A stretch of DNA of 46,642 nucleotides from Pseudoduganella buxea (GTDB taxonomy: Bacteria; Pseudomonadota; Gammaproteobacteria; Burkholderiales; Burkholderiaceae_D), in NCBI RefSeq assembly GCF_009720835.1, contig NZ_WNKZ01000046.1, forward strand, positions 1 through 46,642. The letters run 5' to 3'. Under the pieces are notes generated by a model. It was not told the origin of the DNA. It worked only from the letters and a program-made list of their open reading frames with translations, and searched no databases. Numbering within the stretch: position 1 is the first letter of the stretch; each line of letters opens with the position of its first letter. The position numbers and the translations under genes are program-made. Shown piece after piece: positions 32,950 to 42,213 of the stretch.

Positions 32950-33569
32950 TTCAGCACCATCGCCGCGCTGCCGACGGCATCGCCCTCCATCGACCGCCGC
33001 CACGCTTGCAGGCCGGCGATGGCCATGAAGACGAACAGGCCGTACAGCAGCGCCGTCAGCATCAGGCCCTTGTGCACGTACAGCGCCACATACAGCACGT
33101 CGACGATGATCCACACGTGCCAGTTCTCCAGCCGCTTGCGCGACAACAGCAGCTGCCCCACCAGGCTGCCCGCCGTCAGGAAGCCGTCCGACACCGGCAC
33201 GTCGGTGTCGGTGAACGAGCGCAGGAACCACGCCAGCACGGCAAAGGCCAGCAGCCACGCCAGGGCGGCGACGCCCCTGCCGCGCCACGTCAGCGCCGTC
33301 ACGGGCAGGCGTTCGTGGCGGTCGTCGCCGTGCAGCCACTGGTACCAGCCCCACACGGAAACGGAGATGAACACCAGTTGCAGGCCCATGTCGCCATACA
33401 GCTTCGATTCGAAGAAGACGGCGCCGTACATGGCCGACGACAGGATCGCGAACAGCCAGGCCCAGTGGTTCTGGCGGATGTTCAGCCACACGGTGACGAT
33501 CGACAGGACGAAGGAGAGCAGCTCCAGCGGGGTGGTGGCAAGGCCGAAAAGGATCAGGGATTGGTTCAT
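32946..33569 (-). CDS. PnuC/PnuT-family vitamin transporter
   Basis: A 207-residue integral membrane protein with about seven helices of the Pnu family, facilitators that import nicotinamide riboside (PnuC) or thiamine (PnuT) and rely on intracellular phosphorylation for trapping. Recognisable parts are PLELLSFVLSIVTVWLNIRQN, WLFAILSSAMYGAVFFESKLYGDMGLQ, VWGWYQWL and NWHVWIIVDVLYVALYVHKGL. It is coupled to a kinase gene. No riboswitch lies upstream of its start, so the thiamine reading depends on the convergent receptor. PnuC and PnuT cannot be told apart by eye. Confidence 0.85.
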   Translation of the reverse strand: MNQSLILFGLATTPLELLSFVLSIVTVWLNIRQNHWAWLFAILSSAMYGAVFFESKLYGDMGLQLVFISVSVWGWYQWLHGDDRHERLPVTALTWRGRGVAALAWLLAFAVLAWFLRSFTDTDVPVSDGFLTAGSLVGQLLLSRKRLENWHVWIIVDVLYVALYVHKGLMLTALLYGLFVFMAIAGLQAWRRSMEGDAVGSAAMVLK

Positions 33570-33684
33570 TGCATAGCGCCGATGAGGACGCAGGATTATG
33601 CCACGCCGGCGTGCCCTGCGCCGCCCCGGCCGGCATTGGGCTACACTATCGGCCCGGGCCGACGCCCAGCCATGGGAGACCAGC

Positions 33685-34128
33685 ATGTACGCCAATCCGG
33701 ACAGCGCCACCCACCTCGACCTGGAACGTTTCGTCACGGCCCAGGCGCCAGTCTACGGCCAGGTCCTGCGCGAACTGTGCGACGGCCGCAAGCGCAGCCA
33801 CTGGATGTGGTTCATCTTTCCCCAGCTGCGCGGCCTGGGCCACTCGGAAACGAGCCGCTTCTACGGCATCGCCTCGCTGGCCGTGGCGCGTGCCTACCTG
33901 GCCGACGACGTGCTGGGCACCCGGCTGTGCGAATGCACGGAACTGGTCAACAGCCATGCCGGCCAGCCCATCGTCCGCATCCTGGGCGACGTCGACGCGC
34001 AGAAATTCCATTCGTCGATGACGCTGTTCTGCCGCGCCACCCACGACAACGCCCTGTTCCGCAAGGCGCTCGACAATTTCTACGGCGGCAAGCCGGACGG
34101 CACCACCCTGGCGCTGCTGCGCGGCTGA
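33685..34128 (+). CDS. DUF1810 family protein
   Basis: A 147-residue protein of the DUF1810 family (DLERFVTAQAPVYGQVLRELCDGRKRSHWMWFIFPQLRGLGHSETSRFYGI is the conserved N-terminal half). Some relatives are calpastatin-like in older annotations, but the function is unknown. The ATG at 33685 was chosen from family alignment, after GGGAGACCAGC; a longer upstream frame has poor composition. TACACT at 33642–33647 could be its −10. Confidence 0.85.
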   Translation: MYANPDSATHLDLERFVTAQAPVYGQVLRELCDGRKRSHWMWFIFPQLRGLGHSETSRFYGIASLAVARAYLADDVLGTRLCECTELVNSHAGQPIVRILGDVDAQKFHSSMTLFCRATHDNALFRKALDNFYGGKPDGTTLALLRG

Positions 34129-34132
34129 CCGG

Positions 34133-35077
34133 TCAACGTGCCTGGACGAAGCGGGCCACCGCCGATACCAGGTTCGGCGACAGCGGCACATCCGGCGTCG
34201 CATACGCCGTGGCCTGGGCCTGGCCGTCGCCTTGCGCCATCTTCAGCACATGGTTCATGCCCGGCACGACCACCAGCGCCGTGCCGGGTCGGGCCTGCTG
34301 TAAGGTGAACGCATCCTTGACGCCCACCTGGAAATCGGTGCTGCCCTGGATCACGACCGCCGGCATCTTCAACCGGGCGAACTCCCGCGCCGGATCGTAG
34401 CGGAACCAGGAAATCAGGTAAGGCTGCACGCTGGGGCGATACAGCATGGCCAGTTCCGGCGGCACGTCGCCGGCCGGCTTGCCCTGCTCCAGGGAAGCCA
34501 GGATTCTTTCGCTGTGCGCCGCAAGGCCCGGCGGCAGCTTGCCCGCGAACTGGCCGCGCAAGGCGTTCGATGCGCGCTGGCCCGGCCCCGCCAGCGACAC
34601 CATGCCATCGGCGCCTGCCGCGCCGGCCGCCAGCATGCCGATCAGGGCACCCTCGCTGTGACCGACGACGACGGTCTTCGTGAAGCGCCGGTCGGCCTTG
34701 AGCTTGCGCACCCACGCCGCCGCGTCGTCCACATAGTGCTCGAAACGCAGATCCGCCTCGGAAAGTGCGGCCGGCGCGCTGGCGGCGATGCCCCGCTTGT
34801 CATAGCGTACAGTGGCCACGCCGGCCGCCGCCAGCGCTTGCGCCAGCTGCCGCAGGCTGTCGTTCTTCAAGCCGGGACCATTGCCGTCGCGGTCCGTCGG
34901 GCCGGAGCCGGCGATGAGCAGCACCACCGGGGCGGGCCCCGCGCCATCGGGCAGCAGCAGGCTGCCGTGGATGGCACCGTCGGCGTCTAGCCGGATGGCC
35001 GTCTCGGTCGGGGCGGCACATGCACCGGCGGCAAATGCAAGGGCGACAGTCAATGCGAGGGGTTTGGTAACGGGCAT
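34133..35077 (-). CDS. Secreted alpha/beta hydrolase
   Basis: A 314-residue alpha/beta hydrolase with a signal peptide (LALTVALAFAAGACAA); the Cys may be a lipobox, making it a lipoprotein. The nucleophile elbow is VVGHSEGALIG, the acid IQGSTDFQVG and the histidine PGMNHVLK; the oxyanion region is LLIAGSGPTDRDGNG. It resembles periplasmic BAAT/dienelactone-hydrolase-like esterases or peptidases of unclear substrate. The ATG at 35077 lies 9 bases from GGAG. It is convergent with DUF1810 (4-bp gap). Confidence 0.87.
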   Translation of the reverse strand: MPVTKPLALTVALAFAAGACAAPTETAIRLDADGAIHGSLLLPDGAGPAPVVLLIAGSGPTDRDGNGPGLKNDSLRQLAQALAAAGVATVRYDKRGIAASAPAALSEADLRFEHYVDDAAAWVRKLKADRRFTKTVVVGHSEGALIGMLAAGAAGADGMVSLAGPGQRASNALRGQFAGKLPPGLAAHSERILASLEQGKPAGDVPPELAMLYRPSVQPYLISWFRYDPAREFARLKMPAVVIQGSTDFQVGVKDAFTLQQARPGTALVVVPGMNHVLKMAQGDGQAQATAYATPDVPLSPNLVSAVARFVQAR

Positions 35078-35183
35078 GGTCTTCATCTCCTGGCAAGGTG
35101 GCCGCTGCGCGGGTCGGCAGCGCAGCGCCAGTATAGGTTTCCCAGGCACGCTTAATTCTCGCCAATTGTCACGATGCCGGCGC

Positions 35184-35216
35184 AAAAAAAAACCGCCATC
35201 CTCGCGAATGGCGGTT
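35184..35216 (-). terminator. Intrinsic terminator of the S46 peptidase gene
   Basis: On the minus strand AACCGCCAT (35216–35208) pairs with ATGGCGGTT (35199–35191) around an 8-base loop and runs into nine Ts (A-run 35184–35192 on the plus strand). It follows the tandem repeat. Confidence 0.9.
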
Positions 35217-35242
35217 CTTCATCGATACGAGCCGGCGGCTTG

Positions 35243-35326
35243 TTTGCCCGCTTATTTGCCCGCTTATTTGCCCGCTTAGTTGCCCGCTTAGTTGCCCGCT
35301 TAGTTGCCCGCTTAGTTGCCCGCTTG
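35243..35326. repeat. 7 × 12-bp tandem repeat at the S46 gene stop codon
   Basis: Seven units of KTTGCCCGCTTR (K = T or G; R = A or G): three begin TTTG, four begin GTTG. On the minus strand each unit reads GCG GGC AAC/AAA TAA, the last codons of the peptidase gene plus its stop. The true stop is in unit 6 (35312–35314), and five more in-frame TAA codons follow at 12-bp intervals. Copy-number changes would not alter the protein. Confidence 0.95.
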
Positions 35327-37456
35327 TTTGCGAGGATACTTGATCGTCATTTCCTTCAGCAGATTGTCGGCATGGTCGACTTCCTTCATCACCCACAGCA
35401 TGTAGCGCACGTCCAGGTGGATGGCGCGGGTGATGTCGCGGTCGAAGTACCAGTCCTTCGTGATCGACTCGTAGGTGGAGTCGAAGTTCAGGCCGATGAG
35501 CTCACCGCGCTTGTTGACGATGGCCGAGCCGGAATTGCCGCCCGTCGTGTCGGCGCTCGAGAGGAAGTTCACGGGTACCGTGCCCAGGACCGGGTCCTTG
35601 AACTGGCCGTAGCGCTTGGCCTTGACGGCATCGAGCAGTGCGGCCGGGGCGTTGAACGGCTCCTTGCCGGTGTGCTTCTCGGCGATGCCTTCCACCGTCG
35701 TGAACGGGCCCTTCGTGATGCCGTCCTTCGGCGAGTAAGGCGATACGGTGCCGTAGGTGACGCGCAAGGTGGAGTTGGCGTCCGGGTAGACCGGTTTGCC
35801 CTGCGACTTCTTCCACGCGATGACGGCGCTCATGTACTGCGGGATCACCTTCTCCAGGTTGCCGTCCACTTCCTTCGAGCGGTTCTCCAGTGCCCGGTCG
35901 ATGGCATCGAGCTTGATGGCCAGGCGGATAAAGGCGTCGTCGGACTTTGCCAGGGTGGCGGCATCCTTGTCCAGCAATGCCAGGCGGGTGGCGGTATCGC
36001 CCAGCTTCGTGTTCGCATACAGCTTGGGCACGTCGGCCGCGGCAGGCAGCAGCGGGTCCAGTCCTTGCGGGCGCGTCGCCAGCTTCGCATAGCGCTGCAG
36101 GCCGGCGACGAAGCGGGCCTGGTCGACGCCGGCCACATACGACTGTTCCAGGCGCGTCAGGCGGGCCTTGATGAAGGTCAGGTCGCGTTCCTGGTAGCCC
36201 GCTTCGCGCTCGGCGTTCGGCTTGGCCCGTTCCTGCGCCAGGCGGTACAGGGTGCGCGCGCTTTTCAGCAGGTCGCTGTTGGTCGCCACGTTCCACGCGA
36301 ACAGCTCCTGCTCCAGCGCCATGTCGGCGGCGATCGCCGCATCCAGCTCGGCCAGCATGGCCTGGGACACGCCCGGCTGCTTGCCGTACCAGGCGCGGAA
36401 CTCGGCATCCTGCACGTCCTTGATGGCGGCAATGTCCTTGCGCGCGAAGCCGTCCAGCAGGCCCTGGGTCTTCTTCATGCGGTTGTTGATCGACTTGACC
36501 ACCGACGCGTAGCGCACTTCGTCATCGGCCTTGGCTTTGGTGGCGGCGGCAATCGTGTCCAGGTCGGCCTGGTACTCGGCCACCTGGGCCGGGTAGCTGG
36601 TGCGCTGGGCGAAGCGCACTTCGGTCGGCAGCTTGTAGCGGCTGGTACGGCCCGGGTAGCCGGCCAGCAGCACGGGGTCGCCCGCCTTCAGGCCTTCGGC
36701 CGACACCACCAGGAAATCCTTCGACTTGTAGGGCACGTTGTCCGGCGACGGGTCGGCCGGGCGGCCATCCTTGCCGACGTAGGCGCGCAGGAAGGAGTAG
36801 TCGCCCGTGTGGCGTGGCCATTCATAATTGTCGATATCGCCGCCGTAGTTGCCGACCGTGTCGGACGGCGCGTAGACCAGGCGCACGTCGCGGATCATCA
36901 TCTGGCGGATGCGGTAGTACTCCAGGCCCCGGTGGAAGGCCGGCACCGAGCAGCGGTACACCTTGTCGGTCTCGCACTCGGCAATCAGGTCCTTCACGCG
37001 GCGTTCGATCTGCTCGTGGCGCGCGCGGCCGCCGACATTGTCCAGCCCTTGCAGCACGCGTGCGCTGACGTTCTCCACCTTGTCCGTCACGTAGACCAGC
37101 GTGTTCGGGCCGCCCGGCAGCTCCTCGCCGCGGGTCTTGGCCAGGAAGCCGTTGGCGATATAGTTCTTCTGCGCCGTGGAGTTGCGCTGGATGGCGCCGT
37201 AGGCGCAGTGGTGGTTCGTCACCACCAGGCCGTCCGGCGACACGAAGGAAGCGGAGCAGCCGCCCAGCGAGACGATGGCGCTCATCGGGTGCTTCGACAG
37301 GTCGGCGATGCGTTCGGCCGGAATCTGCATGCCGATGCGCTGCAGTTCGGACTTCAGTTGCGGCATCTGGTGCGGCTGCCACTGGCCTTCATCCGCCTGG
37401 GTGGTACCGAAGGCGGCGAGCAGCGCAGCTGGCAAAACGAGTTTTGTAAACGACAA
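35312..37456 (-). CDS. S46-family dipeptidyl-peptidase
   Basis: A 714-residue secreted serine peptidase of MEROPS family S46 (DPP7/DPP11), which removes dipeptides from protein N-termini, probably in the periplasm. The signal peptide is cut at TTQA/DEG. The His is in VVTNHHCAYG (about 82), the Asp in the block GGDIDNYEWPRHTGDYS, the Ser in TTGGNSGSA. At the position that sets acidic versus hydrophobic preference (Arg or Gly before N/S-x-E) this protein has NFDSTYES, so neither standard type is clear. The chosen TTG follows GGGGGAACCATC; a GTG nine codons upstream is less well placed. Confidence 0.9.
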   Translation of the reverse strand: MSFTKLVLPAALLAAFGTTQADEGQWQPHQMPQLKSELQRIGMQIPAERIADLSKHPMSAIVSLGGCSASFVSPDGLVVTNHHCAYGAIQRNSTAQKNYIANGFLAKTRGEELPGGPNTLVYVTDKVENVSARVLQGLDNVGGRARHEQIERRVKDLIAECETDKVYRCSVPAFHRGLEYYRIRQMMIRDVRLVYAPSDTVGNYGGDIDNYEWPRHTGDYSFLRAYVGKDGRPADPSPDNVPYKSKDFLVVSAEGLKAGDPVLLAGYPGRTSRYKLPTEVRFAQRTSYPAQVAEYQADLDTIAAATKAKADDEVRYASVVKSINNRMKKTQGLLDGFARKDIAAIKDVQDAEFRAWYGKQPGVSQAMLAELDAAIAADMALEQELFAWNVATNSDLLKSARTLYRLAQERAKPNAEREAGYQERDLTFIKARLTRLEQSYVAGVDQARFVAGLQRYAKLATRPQGLDPLLPAAADVPKLYANTKLGDTATRLALLDKDAATLAKSDDAFIRLAIKLDAIDRALENRSKEVDGNLEKVIPQYMSAVIAWKKSQGKPVYPDANSTLRVTYGTVSPYSPKDGITKGPFTTVEGIAEKHTGKEPFNAPAALLDAVKAKRYGQFKDPVLGTVPVNFLSSADTTGGNSGSAIVNKRGELIGLNFDSTYESITKDWYFDRDITRAIHLDVRYMLWVMKEVDHADNLLKEMTIKYPRKQAGN

Positions 37457-37540
37457 GATGGTTCCCCCAAATATTGTGGCCACGGCAGTATAAGCCCACT
37501 TCCACCATGTGAAAATGCCTTTTTGGCCACGGGGCCCACT

Positions 37541-38947
37541 TCATTCCGGGGTGTGCCACCCTCCGCCCAGCGCCTGGATCAGGGCCACCGCCGTCGTCTG
37601 CCGGTCCGCCTGCACCTGCACCAGCGCGCGCCGGGCATTCAGAGCCGTCACCTGCGCCGTCACCACTTCGCTGTAGCCCACCTGGCCGGCCCGGTAGCGG
37701 TTGATCATCTGCTGCTCGACCTGGTCGGCCGCCTCCGAGGCGGCGCGCCGCAGGTCCTGCTGCTGCGCCAGCGCGCGCGTGGCGGCCAGCTGGTCCTCCA
37801 CGTCGGCAAAGGCATTGAGCACCGTCTGGCGGTACTGGGCGATGGTGACGTCGCGCGCGGCGCGGGTCTGCTCGACCCGCGCGGAGATGGCGCCGGCATT
37901 GAAGATGGCCTGCGCCGCCGACACGCCCAGCGACCACAGGTTGTTCGAAGCGTTGAACAGGCCACCCGCCTGGCTGGCGCCATAGCCGTACGAGGCCGAG
38001 AGGTTCAGCGACGGGAAGTAGGCGGCGCGGGCGATGCCGATCTGTTCGTTGGCGACGGCCACGCGGCGTTCGAAGGCGGCGATGTCGGGCCGGCGCTGCA
38101 GCAGGGTCGAAGGCACGCCCAGCGGCACGTCCGGCACGGCCAGGGTCCAAGGCGCGGGCGCCAGGCTGAAGTCGGCCGGTGCCTTGCCCAGCAGGATGGC
38201 GATGGCATGTTCGTACACGGCGCGCTGGCGCACCACGGTCAGCCGGTCGGCCTGGGCACTGGCCAGCTGCGTCTGCGCCTGCAGCAGGTCGGAGCGGGCC
38301 GTGATGCCCGCGTCGAAGCGGTTCTGCGTGATCTGCTGCACGCGCTGGTAGCCTTCCACCGTCGTGGCCAGCAGCGCCAGCTGGGCGTCGGCCTGGCGCA
38401 GGCCGATGTAGTTCGCCACCAGCTCGCCCTGGGCGGACAGGCGCGCGGACGCAAGCTCCGCGGCACTGGCCTGGGCACTGGCCTGCGCACCCGTGACGCC
38501 GGCCCGCAGCGAGCCCCAGATATCGGGCTCCCAGCTGCCGCCGATGCTGACGCGGTAGTCGTTGGCGGCGCGCGCGTTGCCGCCGCCCGAGCGGTTGCCC
38601 GATCCGGACAGGCTGACCACGGGGAACAGCGACGCGCGCTGCTCCGCCACCACGGCACGCGCCTGGGCATACGAAGCGGCGGCGGCAGCCACGTTCTGGT
38701 TGTCGATGTCGATGGCGCCGGCCAGCTCGTTCAGGGTGGCGTCGCCGAACAGGGTCCACCAGGGTCCACGCTCCAGCGCATCGGCCGGCGCGGCGGCGAC
38801 CCAGCCCTGCGCCTCCTTGAACTGGGCAGGGGCAACCGTGGCAGGCACTTCATACTTTGGTCCGATGGCGCAGCCGGTCAGCAGGAGTGCCGCGAATGCG
38901 ATGGCGCCAAGGCGCACACGTGGAAAGGAAATCTTCTTGTTGTTCAT
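37541..38947 (-). CDS. NodT/OprM-family outer-membrane efflux lipoprotein
   Basis: A 468-residue outer-membrane factor that forms the trimeric exit tunnel for RND pumps. Its lipobox LLLTGC (about residue 25) marks it as a lipoprotein. Two repeated OEP domains with long helices (about 60–250 and 265–460) each carry the usual QA-x-x-x-L patterns (RSDLLQAQTQLASAQADRLTV; TIAQYRQTVLNAFADVEDQL). Its ATG overlaps the stop of the RND gene upstream (ATGA). It completes the pump with the two RND proteins and the adaptor. Confidence 0.92.
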   Translation of the reverse strand: MNNKKISFPRVRLGAIAFAALLLTGCAIGPKYEVPATVAPAQFKEAQGWVAAAPADALERGPWWTLFGDATLNELAGAIDIDNQNVAAAAASYAQARAVVAEQRASLFPVVSLSGSGNRSGGGNARAANDYRVSIGGSWEPDIWGSLRAGVTGAQASAQASAAELASARLSAQGELVANYIGLRQADAQLALLATTVEGYQRVQQITQNRFDAGITARSDLLQAQTQLASAQADRLTVVRQRAVYEHAIAILLGKAPADFSLAPAPWTLAVPDVPLGVPSTLLQRRPDIAAFERRVAVANEQIGIARAAYFPSLNLSASYGYGASQAGGLFNASNNLWSLGVSAAQAIFNAGAISARVEQTRAARDVTIAQYRQTVLNAFADVEDQLAATRALAQQQDLRRAASEAADQVEQQMINRYRAGQVGYSEVVTAQVTALNARRALVQVQADRQTTAVALIQALGGGWHTPE

Positions 38948-41900
38948 GGTATCGAAGGCGATGCGCCCGGGCCGTCGTGGGGACGGGCGAGCTTGTGTTC
39001 GTCGGGGCTGCGCGTGCGCAGCTTGTCGAGCAGGATATAGACGACCGGCGTCGTCAGGAGCGTCAGCAGCTGGCTGGCGACCAGGCCGCCGATGATGGCG
39101 ATGCCCAGCGGCTGGCGCAGTTCCGACCCTTCGCCGAAGCCGATGGCCAGCGGCAGCGCGCCGAGGGCGGCGGCCAGGGTCGTCATCAGGATGGGGCGGA
39201 AGCGCAGCAGGCACGCTTCGCGCACGGCCTCTACCGCCGTCAGGCCCCGGGCCCGCTCCGCGTCCAGTGCGAAGTCGATGATGAGGATGGCGTTCTTCTT
39301 CACGATGCCGATCAGGAGGAACACGCCGATCAGCGCGATGATGGAAAACTCCATGCGGAACAGCAGCAGCGCCAGCACGGCGCCGACACCGGCCGACGGC
39401 AAGGTGGACAACACCGTCACGGGGTGCACCAGGCTTTCGTACAGGATGCCCAGCACGATGTAGATGACGACGATGGCCGCCAGGATCAACAGGGGCTGCT
39501 GCCTGTTCGATTCCTCGGCCTGTTTCGCCTGGCCCTGGAAGCTGCCCCGCACATTGTTCGGCATGCCGATATCGGCTTCGGCCTGTTTTACCGCGTCCTG
39601 CGCCTGGCTCAAGGTGAAGCCCTCGGCCAGGTTGAACGAGATCGTCGTCGCCAGCTCGCCATCCTGGTGGTTGACGGAGGTGGGCGTGGAACTTTCGGCG
39701 AAGCTGGCAATGCCGGACAGCGGCACCATCGGCGACACGGCCGTGCTGAGCGCGGAGCCCGTCGACGTGTCGCGCTGCCCCTGCGCGTTATTGGCCGTGC
39801 TGTTGCTGCCGCCCGATGCGGTGGCGCCGCTGGCGGAATCTTCGTTGGCGGTGCTTGACGCGCTCGCCGCCGGCGCCGTACCCGGCACGTAGACGTCATT
39901 CAGCGCTTCCGGGCTTTGCGCATACTCGGGCGCCACTTCCATCACCACCTTGTACTGGTTCAGCTCATCGTAGATGGTGGCCACCTGGCGCTGGCCGAAG
40001 GCGTTGTACAGCGCGTTATCGACGTCCCTGACGGACATGCCCAGCCGCGCCGCCGTCTCCTTGTCGATGGTGACAAAAGTTTCGACGCCGTTGTCCTGCT
40101 GGTCCGTGTCGATGTCGGCCAGTTCGGGCTGGCCCTTCATCGATGCGGCCAGCCTGGTCGCCCAGGACTGCAGGTCGGCGCGGTTATCGCTTTTCAGGGT
40201 GTACTGGTAAGTCGAATTGCTGGAGCGCCCGCCCATGCGCAAATCCTGCACGGGATTGAGGAACAGCGACACGCCCGTCACCTTGGCGATCTGCGGACGC
40301 AGGCGGGCGATCACAGCCTGGCCCGATTCGGTGCGCTCCGAGGCGGGTTTCAGGTTGACGAACATGAAGCCGCCGCCGGCACGCGAGCCGCCCGTGAAGC
40401 CGACGACGGTGGCCACGGCCGGGTCCTTGCGGATGATATCGACCAGCTGGCGCAGTTTCTGCTGCATGGCCTGGAACGAGATGCTCTGGTCCGCGCGCAG
40501 GCCGCCGTTCAGCTGGCCCGTGTCCTGCTGGGGGAAGAAGCCCTTCGGTGCGGCGGCGAACAGGTAGACGTTCAGGCCGATGACGAAGGCCAGGATCAGC
40601 ATCACCAGCCAGGCGCTGTGCAGGGCCCAGTCCAGCGCGTGTTCGTAGGTGCGCTGCATCCACAGGAAAGCGCGCTCGAAGGCCCGCGACACGCGTCCCG
40701 GTGGCTTGCGCTCATGCTCGGCCTTCAGCAGCCAGGCGCACATCATTGGCGTCGTCGTCAGGGAGATGACGAGTGAGATCAGCACGGCCACCGACAGGGT
40801 CACGGCGAACTCGCGGAACAGCCGCCCCACCTGCCCGCCCATGAACAGCAGGGGAATGAACACGGCCACCAGGGAAAGGCTGATCGACAGCACCGTGAAG
40901 CCCACTTCGCGCGCACCCAGCAGGGCCGCCTTGAAGCGGTCCATGCCCGCCTCCACGTGGCGCGCCGTGTTTTCCAGCACGACGATGGCATCGTCGACGA
41001 CGAAGCCGGTGGCCACCGTCAGCGCCATCAGCGACAGGTTGTTCAGCGAGAAGCCCATCACGTACATGGCGCCGAAGGTGCCCAGCAGCGACACGACGGT
41101 GGCAATGGCGGGAATCACGGTGGCCCGCACATTGCGCAAGAAGGCGCTGACCACCAGCACCACCAGCACGATGGAGATGACGAGCGTCAGCTCGATCTCG
41201 GCCAGCGAGGAGCGGATCGAGTTGGTGCTGTCCGACGCCACCGACAGCTTGATGTCCTGCGGCAGCTGCGCCTGCAGTTGCGGCAGCAGCGCGCGCACGC
41301 TGTCGACCGTTTCGATGACGTTCGCATCGGGCTGGCGCCGCAGCAGCACGATGACGGCCGGCTCGCCGTTGTACAAGCCCAGCGTGTTCTTGTTCTCGGC
41401 GCCGTCCTCCACGGTGGCGACGTCGCGCAGGCGGATGGCGGCGCCACCGCGCCAGGCCACGACCAGGTCGCGGTAGTCTGCCGCCGTGGGCCGGCCGGTG
41501 CCGCTGCCCGTGCCGGGCGACGAGTAGATCTGCAGGCGCCGCCCTTCGCTTTCCAGCGCGCCCTTGGGCCGGTTGGCGTTGGTGGCCTGGATGGCGGCGC
41601 GCACATCCTCCGTCGACACGCCGTAGCGGTTCAGCGCATACGGCAGAAGCTCGACACGCACGGCCGGCAGCGAGCCGCCGCCGATCTCGACGTCGCCGAC
41701 ACCCTTGACCTGCGCCAGCTTCTGCTGGATGACGTTCGACACGGCCTCGTAGACCTGGCCCGGCGTGCGCGTGGGCGACGTCAGCGCCAGGATGATCACG
41801 GGCGCGTCGGAAGGATTGGCCTTGCGGTAGGTGGGATTGCTGCGCAGGGTGGACGGCAGGTCGGCGCGCGAGGCGCTGATGGCAGCCTGCACTTCGCGGG

Positions 41901-42213
41901 CGGCCGCGTCGATCTTGCGGTTCAGGTCGAACTGCAGGTTGATCCGCGTCGAGCCGCTGGACGAACTGGACGTCATCTCGTTGACACCGGCGATGACACC
42001 GAGCCGGCGCTCCAGCGGCGTGGCGACGCTGCTGGCCATCGTGTCGGGGCTGGCCCCGGGCAGGCTGGCGGAGACGGAGATAGCCGGGAAGTCCACCTGC
42101 GGCAACGGCGAGACGGGCAGCACGAAGAAGGCGCCGATGCCCGCCAGCGCGATGCCGATGGTCAGCAGCACGGTGGCGATGGGGCGCCGGACGAAGGGTT
42201 CCGACAGGTTCAC
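38944..42213 (-). CDS. mdtC: RND multidrug efflux permease, MdtC-like
   Basis: A 1089-residue RND transporter, 12 membrane helices and two large periplasmic loops; in MdtABC it works as a mixed trimer with MdtB. The first periplasmic block starts [17 protein letters not shown]. The proton relay is kept: VVDDAIVV (Asp pair, TM4) and GIVKKNAI (Lys, TM10). The GTG start overlaps the mdtB stop (GTGA), so translation is coupled. It carries a Ser/Ala/Gly/Asn/Thr-rich insert at residues about 775–820, between VYVPGT and MVPLSG, that relatives usually lack. The substrate is unknown. Confidence 0.9.
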   Translation of the reverse strand: MNLSEPFVRRPIATVLLTIGIALAGIGAFFVLPVSPLPQVDFPAISVSASLPGASPDTMASSVATPLERRLGVIAGVNEMTSSSSSGSTRINLQFDLNRKIDAAAREVQAAISASRADLPSTLRSNPTYRKANPSDAPVIILALTSPTRTPGQVYEAVSNVIQQKLAQVKGVGDVEIGGGSLPAVRVELLPYALNRYGVSTEDVRAAIQATNANRPKGALESEGRRLQIYSSPGTGSGTGRPTAADYRDLVVAWRGGAAIRLRDVATVEDGAENKNTLGLYNGEPAVIVLLRRQPDANVIETVDSVRALLPQLQAQLPQDIKLSVASDSTNSIRSSLAEIELTLVISIVLVVLVVSAFLRNVRATVIPAIATVVSLLGTFGAMYVMGFSLNNLSLMALTVATGFVVDDAIVVLENTARHVEAGMDRFKAALLGAREVGFTVLSISLSLVAVFIPLLFMGGQVGRLFREFAVTLSVAVLISLVISLTTTPMMCAWLLKAEHERKPPGRVSRAFERAFLWMQRTYEHALDWALHSAWLVMLILAFVIGLNVYLFAAAPKGFFPQQDTGQLNGGLRADQSISFQAMQQKLRQLVDIIRKDPAVATVVGFTGGSRAGGGFMFVNLKPASERTESGQAVIARLRPQIAKVTGVSLFLNPVQDLRMGGRSSNSTYQYTLKSDNRADLQSWATRLAASMKGQPELADIDTDQQDNGVETFVTIDKETAARLGMSVRDVDNALYNAFGQRQVATIYDELNQYKVVMEVAPEYAQSPEALNDVYVPGTAPAASASSTANEDSASGATASGGSNSTANNAQGQRDTSTGSALSTAVSPMVPLSGIASFAESSTPTSVNHQDGELATTISFNLAEGFTLSQAQDAVKQAEADIGMPNNVRGSFQGQAKQAEESNRQQPLLILAAIVVIYIVLGILYESLVHPVTVLSTLPSAGVGAVLALLLFRMEFSIIALIGVFLLIGIVKKNAILIIDFALDAERARGLTAVEAVREACLLRFRPILMTTLAAALGALPLAIGFGEGSELRQPLGIAIIGGLVASQLLTLLTTPVVYILLDKLRTRSPDEHKLARPHDGPGASPSIP

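Noticed and set aside
35169..35396. Minus-strand frame coding SGQL/SGQI repeats across the tandem repeat
   Set aside because: It is an out-of-frame reading of the 12-bp repeat at the end of the S46 gene, with no ribosome binding site.
37389..39040. Long alternative frames on both strands over the outer-membrane factor and S46 genes
   Set aside because: Compositionally biased (Arg/Gly/Ala or His/Gln-rich) without domains; the real genes in these regions have clear family motifs.
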